NCBI GenBank assembly: GCA_946699065.1
Contig: CAMPDV010001495.1
Span: forward strand, 1 to 64,000
Direction of reading: 5' to 3'
DNA length: 64,000 nucleotides
From: Loxodes magnus
Lineage: Eukaryota > Ciliophora > Karyorelictea > Loxodida > Loxodidae
In this document: positions 23,918 through 33,572 of the stretch, one piece after another
Layout of the letters: each line of letters opens with the position of its first letter
How positions within the stretch are numbered: position 1 is the first letter of the stretch
Made by a program: the position numbers and the translations under genes
Notes under the pieces: generated by a model
Told to the model about the DNA's origin: nothing
Databases searched by the model: none
The model's input: only the letters and a program-made list of their open reading frames with translations

Positions 23918-23945
23918 AAACTCGACAAAACTCGAAAGATCGATG
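23918..23945 (+). promoter_or_regulatory. AACTCGA repeat upstream of TRIM-like gene
   Basis: Two copies of AAACTCGA and a related GATCGATG lie 35-62 bp before the ATG at 23980. Similar tandem motifs precede the diverged paralogue (31575-31613) although flanks are otherwise dissimilar. Possible transcription element; role inferred from conservation only. Confidence 0.35.
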
Positions 23946-23979
23946 CTTTAAATTTTAAATTTTAATTTAAATTAAAAAA

Positions 23980-25638
23980 ATGAAAATCAAGTAGGTTTGC
24001 TTAGGCTGCTAGAACTAATTCAACTAAAAGGCAAATTATCCTTAAATTCTTCCCTGCAAACATGACTTATGTAAAAAGTGCTGTTTTGATTAATATAGAA
24101 ATAACTAGAAAATAGTATGTTAAGTTTTAACTTGCTAATAAGAAGCAGTTTAAGATCCTTTAGAGTTTGAAATGAATGCTTTCTTACTAAGTTAAATCTA
24201 ATAAGAAGAGAGTAAAGATAATGAAATATCAAATGATTAAGAAAGAATCTGTAGAAAACATTCCAAGCAACTTATCTTTTACTGTTTTTAAGACTAAAAG
24301 CTATTATGCAATAAATGCATAGACTCTTAAACTCATAAAAGCCATGTAGTTAAAGAAGTTTGCGAGGCTTAACAAGAGTTGAAATAAGAACTCGCTTAGA
24401 TTGCTGATTCTATGATTTAAAATATGAACTTAATACAAGAAAACTGCAAAAGAACCTAAAAAATAAAAGAAGCATTTATAATTAAAGAAAAAGAGTTCTA
24501 GAAATACATTCAATAGCAAGCACAATAGTATTGCTCATATATTAATAGCAAAATGAAAATTTACATCTAAGAAAGTAAAGAAAAAACTGAAGATTTAATT
24601 TAAGAGATTGACTAGAGAACATAAAACTGGAACTCAATTTATTAAATGCTACAAGAGTAGAACTTCAGTGTACCAAACGATCCTTTAGAAGCAATGGAAC
24701 TAAAAAAGAAAGTTTAAGATGTTTAGTAATGGACAGAAGGAGAAATAAATGAATAAAGTGTGAACTTAGTAATCTAAACAGATTTTGATTAATATGATCA
24801 TAGTAAAGTTTCGTTTTAAATTGATGTTCTTGGATTTATAACTGATGTTAAAAGTAAACTTAAAATCAGTATTTTTAGTCATTTATTATTCGCTGTGAAA
24901 GATAGTTAAAGTATGATTAAATACAATACGTAAAATGGATAAATTGAGAAAAATATTTTAAACATTTAGAAAATGAATGGAGAATTCAGAGCAATATAAA
25001 TAAATTAAAACACTCTTGTAGTTACAGGAGGAAATGAAGGAAAATAAATTTATGATAGAATAAGTATAATAAAAAGCTATTAAGTATAAGATTACTAAAT
25101 GATCTAAGCTAGATAAGGACATAGTATTGCTTTTCATAATATAAGAAATTCCATTTTTCTAATATCTGGTTACAATAATACATATATCAAAAATAATGAG
25201 ACCTTTAGTTTAAGTACATTTTAGTCGCATTAGATAAGTGATATTATAGAAGCTTCGTATTTCGGAAGTGCTGCAATATTAGGGGATATTCTTTATAATT
25301 TTGGAGGATATAACGAATAAAAATATTCCTAAAGCATTTAAAAATACGAAATTTCATAAGATAGATGAACAAAACTATTATTACAACTTCCTTAAGCTTC
25401 TTATACTCTTGCAAGTTTAGTGAAAAATAAAATATATGTATTTAATGATGGAAATAATATTTTAGAAAAAGTATTTTCATTTGAGCAAGAAATTTTATAA
25501 GAAATCGAAAAAACAAAGTCTAGAGGTTACGTTTACAATATGCCAATGTTGGTCAAAGATAAGATTTATTTCTATGAGGGTTCGAAACTCACTACTTTTG
25601 ATTTAAACAATTTACAGTGGGAAAGCAAAAATATATGA
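23980..25638 (+). CDS. TRIM-like protein: RING, B-box, coiled coil, kelch repeats (copy 1)
   Basis: 552 residues, ATG to TGA (25636-25638), no frameshift. RING-type zinc finger at about 7-52 (CLGC, then PCKHDLCKKCC, then a Cys pair); B-box at 91-122 with Cys91, His94, Cys102, Cys110, Cys113, His119, His122 in canonical CX2HX7CX7CX2CX5HX2H spacing; coiled coil at about 125-245, Gln-rich, with many TAA/TAG codons; kelch repeats at about 290-550 (VVTGGNEG, ARQGHSIAF, LYNFGGYNEQ, ISQDRWTKL, IYFYEG). Trp463 is TGA. RING and B-box proteins of this layout are typically ubiquitin ligases whose C-terminal propeller binds substrate; activity here is inferred. Two paralogues in the window (31641, 59158). 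Confidence 0.88.
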
Positions 25639-26334
25639 TCTACAAATATTAAAGAATATTAATTTGATTAAGAATTAATAATTTTCTTTTTTTAAGTTAT
25701 AACTTAAGCTAGATTAAGCTTAAAAATCTTTTAAATATAATTTTTTGTAACTTATTCATTATCATTTTTCTTGCTGTCATTTGTATAACCAGATTATTTC
25801 TGCCTTTTTAGAACTTAGAAAATATTATTTCTTTTTTCTTATTTATTTTTTAATAAAAATTAACATTTTTAATAAAATTATCTTGTAAATAAAAGGAAAG
25901 CTTAAAGATCTTAGGAAATGATTGATAAATAAAATTAGAAATTTAATTAAATGTTTAATTAAAGTTTATATATTAAAACTATTAAAATTAAATTAAAAAT
26001 AGCATTTTATATTTATCATTGTATGCTAAATTTATAGTTATCTTTCTAATTATTTTCAATATTAATAACAATAAATAGAAAATATAAACAATTAAATTAA
26101 AAAAGGAGACTTTAGAATAATTTTATCTTTTTGTGAAAATAAATAAAATAAAAAGCTTACTAAGTAATTATATATGATAACCTTAAAAATTAAGTATTAA
26201 ATGCTTTCATAACTTTATCTACAATCTACTGATGAAAATAATATTAATTAAAATAAATATTAAATTAATTTTATATTAAAAATATTAATAAATAAGTAAA
26301 TTTTATTTGTTTTTACTATATTTCATATAGAAAT
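25639..26334. other. AT-rich 3' flank
   Basis: Extremely AT-rich; no gene, repeat or RNA recognised. Confidence 0.45.
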
Positions 26335-27480
26335 TAATTTATTTCTAACTCTATTTCATCATCTTGAAGTATTTCTCGTTTATCTATTCTATTTACTTCT
26401 CTCTTCTGCTTGCTCTTTCTTTCATTGTCATTATCATCCTCTCGCTTCATTTCTTCTGCCTCTCTGTTAAAGTAATCTAAATAAAGTTACATTCCCTATA
26501 AAATTTAGTTATTTTATCAAGAATATAAATTATTTTTTAAAGTAATTTGTTTAAATATTTTTAATTTTAAATAAACTTGCTAAATGTGATTTTTGGCTTT
26601 TAAAATATAACTGAGATAGCTTGATTATAGAATAAGAGTTTAATTATATCATAATTTTTTAATTCTATAAATTCTTAAATATTTTCTGTCAGAACTTCAC
26701 ATTACTATATATGAGTAAAAGAATACATACTCCCAAAATACATATTTCAGAGTGCATAATTTATAGTACCTTTATTGTAAGTCGTATTGGAAATTTTAGA
26801 AAATGTTCTAAACTTATTAATGAAAACTATTTCTTTAATCATTTTTTTATTTAAAGTAGTATATGTATAAAATTAAAATTACTACATTCTAGTATATTTG
26901 ACTCCTTAATAAAGGCTTGCAGTTGGTACTGCACTCATTCTGCTTACTGTCTCTAGGTAAAATTTTGTAAAAATTCATTTTTTATAAAATTCAAAGACTC
27001 TCTAGATGTTTTTTCTCCTTCATTTTCTATTCAAGTCAATTAGGAATCGTAAATTCAAACAAAATTCATTATTTATTTCTCTTTTATAAATTCTTTTTAT
27101 GATGGATGAATGATTTTCGCTCATAAATATATCCTTAAAGCCTTTAAATAAGCAATTTATTATAAATTTTTAAGAAATATTTATGATAGCAGATGATCTT
27201 CAGTTCTTTCAACCTCTTTTAGTCCCTTTTTTTAATATGGATGATTCTTATTTATTTTAGTATGCTAGGAATATTTTATATCCTTAGCATATTATTCATC
27301 AATTTTAGATTTACTAAATGAAACTCATGATTAGCGTATTTTATTTATTCTACTTTAATTCCATCTGCTCCAGATGATTTGTTATTCTTCAATTTTTTTA
27401 TAATTTTTTATATTACATTTAAGCTAACAAGATTTAATCCTTACAGATATGATGCTTAATATTAAAAAATTTGTAATAAA
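26335..27480 (-). pseudogene. reverse transcriptase fragment of another LINE family, block B
   Basis: The minus strand from 27430 begins KNNKSSGADGIKVEQIKYAN, the conserved start of LINE reverse transcriptases (K-x-G-x-DGI...E..K), followed by NIPSILKQIRIIHIKKRD. Later sections are less clear. The end is a highly charged tail (EAEEMKREDDNDNERKSKQK). The family differs from family 1. Catalytic FxDxxKAFD and YADD boxes were not found within it, so the copy is internally deleted or decayed. Same at 61510-62650. Confidence 0.55.
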
Positions 27481-27493
27481 TAAATAAATAAAA

Positions 27494-27600
27494 ATGATTA
27501 TAGAGCGGATAGCCCTTCATTGGCGCGAGATTACTCGCAATGCAGTATAAACTGCACCAGATTACCTACTAATTTGTCTGACGTGGCCGACATCCATTTT
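27494..27600 (-). mobile_element. reverse tail with SINE-like GC-rich head, block B
   Basis: On the minus strand a GC-richer stretch contains hairpins TGCAGT/ACTGCA and GCGAG/CTCGC and ends in CCGCTCTATAATCA, a variant of the shared tail. In the copy at 62666-62770 the first stem is kept with a changed loop, and the second changes C to T, which still allows a G-U pair. Probably a short SINE or truncated element ending. Confidence 0.5.
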
Positions 27601-28185
27601 ATATATAATAAAGATAAATTAAAGTATTTTCTTATATTTCATATTATTTTCTAACAATCTCAATCTCTAGAGATTTAAATGGTTACATATAGTAGTGTAA
27701 TTTAATTTGGTAATTGCTATCAGCTTTTTCTTATTTATTTTATTTGCATATCCTATTTGCTAGTATTTTATATTTTTACCCAAACTAACTTTCCTTTAAA
27801 CATATTATGGCTCTAAGCTTTTCAATTTTTTTACAAAATTAGAAAAAAAGTTTATAAAAAGTAATTAGAAAATAGAAATAATATATGAAAATAACTTAAA
27901 AGAAGGGTACTAATACTATAACGAAATGATGAAGATGGCTCAATTTTATAAAATTAGATTAAGTGACAAAAATAAATATAAATCTAAAAATATTTGGTAA
28001 GCATTTTAATAATTAAATAAGCTAGATTTTATATAAATTCAAAGAATTAACAAAAGTGACTACAGCTAATAATTTGCTTAATAATTCAAAATTTGTCTTA
28101 ATTTCCGGAAATAACATATTTAAAACTTAATAAACATTACGCAAGAGAAATTAATAGCTATATAAAATGAGAGCCTAATCTTAAT
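27601..28185. other. AT-rich region, possible LINE remnant
   Basis: No motif recognised; plus-strand purine content rises from about 27840, suggesting it may be the upstream part of the LINE fragment that follows. Confidence 0.35.
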
Positions 28186-28620
28186 TTTCGGAACCAATTA
28201 TAAAACTGCCATTTCCCTATTGCTAATCCGAATGTAAATGTGGAGAATACGACACATTTGAACATACTGTGATATGTATGTTTTATTAACACTTAAGAGA
28301 ATGATTTTATAATAGATTAGGAATCATGATATTATTAGGCAGTTCTTTATGACCAGGCATATATCAATTAATTACCTAAAAAGTAATTAGAATATTAGAT
28401 CTTTAGATAAAGAATTTTAAAAAAGCTTATATCTTTTAGAGTTTAATTCTTTTATGTATTAGATGAAGTCGGAAGAGCAATAGTCAAATCAAATGAACAA
28501 AAGAAGAGAGATTGCTGATTTGTTTTTTTTATAGACTTTAGAAATGTCTTTGGTTGAAAGAAGTAGTTCTTACAATTAAAGATATCTATATACTCTTAAA
28601 GTTTAAATTAATGAATTAAT
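28186..28620 (+). pseudogene. LINE fragments: C-terminal zinc motif and reverse transcriptase box, block B
   Basis: CKCGEYDTFEHTVIC (28233-28277) is the CxC...H...C motif that ends many LINE proteins. Downstream, at 28519-28557, the frame reads FVFFIDFRNVFGW, the first catalytic box of reverse transcriptase (F-x-D-F..VF). The zinc motif normally lies after the polymerase, so two fragments have been brought together or the element is rearranged. The copy ending the window reads FVFFTDFKNVFDW, nearer to the canonical form. Confidence 0.55.
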
Positions 28621-28925
28621 CTTAATGTATTCTTTCAGTATTGTTTATTTAATTTTTTCTATTTCTCCTATCCTTTTATCAGTAATTTATTTGAAGATCA
28701 GACATTTAATTTTTTGAAGAATTACTTCTTTGAATTACAGAATATCTTCTGTTCTCCTTTTTTTTAATATTTTTTCATCCTATCATTTCTTTAATCTCTC
28801 AAAACGATTTAATTTTACAATTCTTGCTATTTAATTACTTTTTAATATATTTTTAATCTATTTATTTATTTAGTATAGGTAAAAAATTAATTATTAAAAC
28901 TTTATTAACTAAAATAAAACGCCTA
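28621..28925. other. pyrimidine-rich AT region
   Basis: Minus-strand frames are lysine/glutamate-rich but without motifs. Nothing named. Confidence 0.35.
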
Positions 28926-28930
28926 ATAAA

Positions 28931-30080
28931 GATGGGTTTTTAGGCCACTTCCTCAGAGCAGAAGAGAAAGCCAGAAGCATTTTCTCTTACCGCATCATAA
29001 CTTCAATAAGTCCAACCTTTACAGACAAACATTAAAAAATTATGAAGATAAAAAGAAAAATTCAGAACAGAAGAATTACCAACTCTCAACATCTTCATTG
29101 GAAACTAAAAAATAGATTACTCAATTTAATCTCTGAAATTAATAACAAAGATATAAATGAACAAGGAAAAGTAGGATAAATCAATATAGACTCTGATACC
29201 TTTAATCTAGATAATATTGAAATAGAATAAATGGACTCTTAATAGATGAAGCAACTAATTTTCACACTAATAGAAAACTAAAAAACTCGAAGAGGATTTA
29301 ATCTCATAAAAAGAAGAAAAATCGAAATAAGTAAAGATTTAATAAACTATGAAGATTATGATGAAGTCTATATGGTAAACCGAAGAGCTAAAGCCGGGAT
29401 CTATGAATGAATGACAGGATTAGAAAAATATATTTGAATATTGAGAGAGTAAGACGAGAATAATTGAGTTTAATTAGATTCAAAATCCATTAAATCGAAG
29501 AAATTTTGCAGAAGACTTCAAAAGAAACCTCCATGGAAATAGAAAGACAAGAAAGAACAATTCATAGACAAAGAAAAAGATGCTAAATTTTAAAAAGTAT
29601 GTGACACTTTTGATGGAAATGTACAAGACAAAAAAGAATAAAAATTACCATCTAAGAAATATTAACTTGTAGGAACTGAAAAAAGAACTACTGAATTTTA
29701 ATTGCACTTAGTTGAACAAATAGCTTAGACAAGAATATATCAGTATATATAAACTTAATACACAATCCTATAATTTTCGAAAAAATATTTAAGATCGTCA
29801 TTATCATATTGATAATCCCTATTATAAATGGAGAGTATGATACGTTCGAGTACATTTTAAATGCATAAACTATTCTAATATAAGGGATTGACTATCGTAA
29901 AAGAATGGGAATTATGACTCAAGATGTCTATATTATGTGATTAAGGACTTATAAACTCACTTTTAAGGTTTAAATTTGAGTATTTAGATTTATAAATAAA
30001 AATATTTCATAAGAAACTAATATCAAGAAGACTAGAATTATTAAAAATGTCAAAATCAAAAAAGGAAAAAATAAATTATA
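28931..30080 (+). mobile_element. non-LTR retrotransposon family 2, internally deleted
   Basis: The leader (GGGTTTTTAGGCCACTTCCTC and onwards to AATAAGTCCAACC) is clearly related to the family 1 leader at 38678. It is followed by an unrelated-looking ORF (29042) and then, at about 29790-29870, a decayed copy of the zinc-motif region at 28186 (TATTGATAATCC...TAAATGGAGAGTATGATACG). Polymerase and endonuclease are absent, so a large internal deletion is inferred. End approximate. Confidence 0.55.
29042..29790 (+). CDS. ORF1 of LINE family 2 (partial)
   Basis: From ATG 29042 a single frame of about 250 codons has even composition and no shift: MKIKRKIQNRRITNSQHLHW, an acidic section (DSDTFNLDNIEIEQMDS), then NYEDYDEVYMVNRRAKAGIY and a basic stretch (KSKKFCRRLQKKPPW). 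Several Trp are TGA, Gln mostly TAA/TAG. Placement directly behind the LINE leader suggests ORF1. No zinc knuckle or known domain was seen. The 3' end runs into the decayed zinc region, so no stop is assigned. Confidence 0.5.
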
Positions 30081-30399
30081 AAACTATAACAAGATTAATT
30101 AAAAATTGATGGGATAAAGAATATATTTAAAAAACATTAAAAACATTTACTAACGTCTATAATTGAAGGAAGCTATTTTTACAGTTATAGATTTATAAAA
30201 ACTCTTTTAGTTTACAAATTTTAATTTAATAAATAAAATTTATGTTTTAAAATTAATTAAAATTTCTTAATTATAAAAAAATAAAGAAGAGTTTGTTCTA
30301 TTTATATGCATTTTAGTAATAAATATTTAAAATTTAATTTTTAATTTAGATTATTAATATTATTACGAGAAATCTTATATTCTCAAAAATATTTCCATA
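30081..30399. other. AT-rich spacer
   Basis: Nothing recognised. Confidence 0.4.
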
Positions 30400-30820
30400 T
30401 CTCATCTATCTCAAATGTTTTCCATTTATTAAATTAAAAGATTTAATCCTTAAATATCTTAATTTTTTTCAATATAGTTCTTTATTTATTTTGACTATGT
30501 CTTTTGTCTAAATAATATCTTTTACTATGTAGTTGTCATTACATTACAATTATCTTTCTTGTATCTTAAATAAAATTTTAAGGTTTGATTTTTGGCTTTT
30601 TATTTCACTATATTTTTTTGAACTGTAGAAATTTAATGTTTTCTGTATAGATTGTTTCTGCGATCCACACCAATAAAACTTTTTATTTTCGAAAGTTTTA
30701 TTCGATTTACAACCCCAATCTGCATTCTAAAACCCTCTATATAACCCAAGATTGTGTTTTTTGCTATTTTTATATTATTTACTCATGCTGTTGATATTAT
30801 TTCTTCATTATCATATAAAT
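30400..30820 (-). other. coding-like stretch of unknown identity
   Basis: A minus-strand frame gives protein-like sequence including DNEEIISTAWVNNIKIAKN, ILGYIEGFRMQIGVVNRIKL and SFIGVDRRNNLYRK, with Trp as TGA. It abuts the SINE start at 30821. It may be part of a LINE or a decayed host gene; not recognised. Confidence 0.3.
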
Positions 30821-31144
30821 AAATAGGGTAGAGCAATCCTCCAACTGAAACTGACTTAAACTCTGGTACCAGGAAGTAGCTCATAGATGAAGAACCAAAC
30901 AAAAATCTTGGTAGGAGCCAAGAGAAGAGAAATGAAGACAAATTGAAGAGGCTTCAAGTAACATTAATGTTGAAAGATACCAGATACTAAGGTCTCTTAG
31001 GGTAATATTCCGATCGAGACCTATAGAAGACAAAATTCGCAAGGTAATGCTGGTACTGTATAAGACTTCAGCAAGGAATTTTTTTATTTTAAAAATCTTT
31101 ATTAAAGAGCTGCTCACTATTGGAGTGTTACGCGCTCTATAATC
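30821..31144 (+). mobile_element. SINE type 1, plus-strand copy
   Basis: Starts near AAATAGGGTAGAGCAATCCTCC; body motifs TCTTGGTAGGAGCCAAGAGA, GGCTTCAAGTAAC and ACTAAGGTCTCTTAGG in the same order as the other copies; shared tail AAAGAGCTGC...GCGCTCTATAATC. In the tail the inner stem is CACT/AGTG (31115-31118 with 31124-31127) instead of AACG/CGTT, a pairing-preserving difference. Confidence 0.7.
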
Positions 31145-31570
31145 TCATTTATTTATTAATTATTGTTATCTAGTTTTAAATTAATTTAGTTTTTTGGTGT
31201 TAATAAATAAAATGCTACATAAGAAATCTCTCTTACAGCCTTATGGAATAAAAAATATGTTCTACTAGTTTACACTTATTATAAATTGCTATATATAGAT
31301 TCACTTCTTCTTTATATTTTAAAAATATGCTTCTGAATCTTACTAAATAAGATATAAAACACTCATGTAGTTTGACTTTTAATAGCAAGCTATTTTTATT
31401 TAATTAGTTTTTAAGATTTGACTAAAAGTTTAGTAGAAATAAAATTAATAAAGAATTACTTAAAAATTTAATTTTATTAGTTTAAATTCTAAAATTATGC
31501 AACTACTATAGTTAGTTTATTGTTTAAACCTTTTATTACATCTTATTCATTTAATAAAGTATAAACTCCT
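31145..31570. other. AT-rich spacer
   Basis: No gene seen up to the repeats that precede the next TRIM-like gene. Confidence 0.45.
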
Positions 31571-31574
31571 AAAA

Positions 31575-31613
31575 ATCGAAAAAACTCGAAAAAACTCAAT
31601 GCAATTGCTCGAA
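31575..31613 (+). promoter_or_regulatory. ATCGAAAAAACTCGAAAAAACTC-type repeat upstream of TRIM-like gene
   Basis: Repeated CTCGAAA units lie 28-66 bp before the ATG at 31641, as at 23918 and 59097. Candidate core promoter or regulatory element. Confidence 0.35.
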
Positions 31614-31640
31614 ATTATAATTTTAAATTGAAACTTATAA

Positions 31641-33302
31641 ATGAAAATTATGTAGACCTGCTTAGGCTGTTAGATGTGTTTTAACTAAAAGGAGAACTAG
31701 CCTTATATTCTCTCTTGCAACCATGACTTATGTAAAAAATGTTGTTATGACTAATTCGTAAGCAAATAGAAGATAATTTGCTAAGTATTATCCTGCTAGT
31801 AGGAAACTATTTAAAATATCTTAGAATTACAGATAAATATTGCCTTACTTAATTAGATAAACCAAGAAGAAGAAAATAGAGAAACTAAAACATCTAAAGG
31901 TTAGTTATAGAAATGCGCGGAGCATTCCAAGCAATTTATGTTTTACTGTTTTAGTGACTAGCAATTGATATGTAAAGCATGTACCAAGTCATAAGCACAT
32001 TGCAATCATGAAATAAAAGAAATTTGTGAATTTTAACAAGAGTTTAAAAAAGAACTCGCTTAGATTACTGACACTTTGAGTTAAAATATGAACTTAATAT
32101 AATAAAATAGTGAAAGAAGCTAATAAATAAAGGAATAATTTTTAACTAAAGAAAAGGAGTTCTAGAAATATATCCAATAGCAAGCTCAACAATATGGGCA
32201 TTTTATTAATAATAAAATGAAAATTTACTGTTAAGAAATTTAAGAATAAGCTGAAGATCTATCATGAGAAATAGATTAGAGAACTAAAAACTGGAATGAA
32301 ATAAGTTAAATGCTCCTTAAGTAAATTTTTAATGTACCTAACGATCCTTTAGAAGCAATTGAACTTAAAAATAAAATTAAAGATGTTTCATAATGATTAG
32401 GAGGTGAAATATAAGAGCAAAGCATAAACTTAGTTAATAAAATAAATTTCTAGTAATTTGAAAAAAGTGTCATCTTATTTTAAATCGATGTCCAAGAATT
32501 TTTAAGCAATATTAGAAATAAATTTTTAAGCAATTAATTTATTCATCTGTTATTTGCAGTAAAAGATAGCTAAATCATAATTAAGTATAATACACAAAAT
32601 GGACAAATTGAGAAAAAAATTTTAAATATATAAAAATTTAACGAAGAATTCCGAGCAATATAAATAGATTCAAATACCCTTATAGTTACAGGAGGATATG
32701 ATGAAAAATGTATTTATAATAGAATAAGTATTATAAAAAACTATTAAGTTTAAAACTATTAAATGATTCAGGCTAGATTTGGGCATAGTATTGCTTTTCA
32801 TAGTAAAAGAAACTCTATTTTTCTAATTTCTGGAGCGAATAACTCATTTCTCAAAGTCAATGAAGTATTTAATCTGAATTCTTTCTAATCTTAGAAGTTA
32901 AGTGATATTTTGGAAGCATCCTATTTTGGAAGCGCAGCAATATTAGGGGATATTCTTTATAATTTTGGAGGATATAATGACTAATAACATTCCTAAAGCA
33001 TTTAAAAATACGAAATTTCATAAGATAAATGAACAAAACTATGATTACAACTTCCTTAAGCTTCTTGTACACTTGCAAGTGTAGTAAATAGCAAAATATA
33101 CATTTTCGAGAATGGAGATAGTAATTTAGAAAAAGTATACTTCTTTGAGGAAGATTCTTTATAAGAAGTAGGAAATAAAAAGAAAAAAGATCACGTGTTC
33201 AATATGCCAATTTAAGTGAATAATAAGATTTGATTCTTCGACAATTCATAGCTCATTACTTTTGATCTAAAAACTGTATAGTGGGAAAATAATATAATCT
33301 GA
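31641..33302 (+). CDS. TRIM-like protein: RING, B-box, coiled coil, kelch repeats (diverged paralogue)
   Basis: 553 residues, ATG to TGA (33300-33302), open throughout. Same order as copy 1: RING (CLGC, LSCNHDLCKKCC), B-box (CAEHSKQFMFYCFSDQQLIC), coiled coil, kelch repeats (ARFGHSIAF, ILYNFGGYND). It uses CAA/CAG where copy 1 has TAA/TAG at several Gln (for example before ARFGHS), and TGA (32394-32396, residue 252) where copy 1 has TGG (residue 251). Five internal TGA codons, against one in copy 1. Equal length despite wide divergence implies selection on the protein. Likely role as copy 1: RING-type ligase with a propeller binding domain, inferred. Confidence 0.87.
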
Positions 33303-33572
33303 TATAAAAATAGTTTTAAACTTTAATTTGATTGAAGATTAAATAAACAATTAAAAATTTAAATTTAAGCATATTAAGTATATAAACATTCTAAATAACA
33401 TTTTCTAGTCTATATTTCTACTATTTTCATTAAATGTATAAATATGCATTTATTAACTTACTAGATATCAATCACTTTAGATTTTTCTAACTGATATAAA
33501 AACAAACTAAGCTAGTCATAGTAAATTTATTTTAATTATATTAATTTTAAGAAATAACTAATCAAATTATCA
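33303..33572. other. AT-rich 3' flank
   Basis: Nothing recognised. Confidence 0.4.

Larger units (their letters stand above)
9433..28822. repeat. large segmental duplication, first copy
   Basis: This segment of about 19.4 kb recurs at 44585-64000 in the same orientation, with matching order of ORF1, kinase remnant, SINE, LINE, kelch fragment, ORF1 genes, TRIM-like kelch gene and LINE fragments. Differences are scattered substitutions of about 1-2% and small indels; the second copy runs off the window end. Confidence 0.9.
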
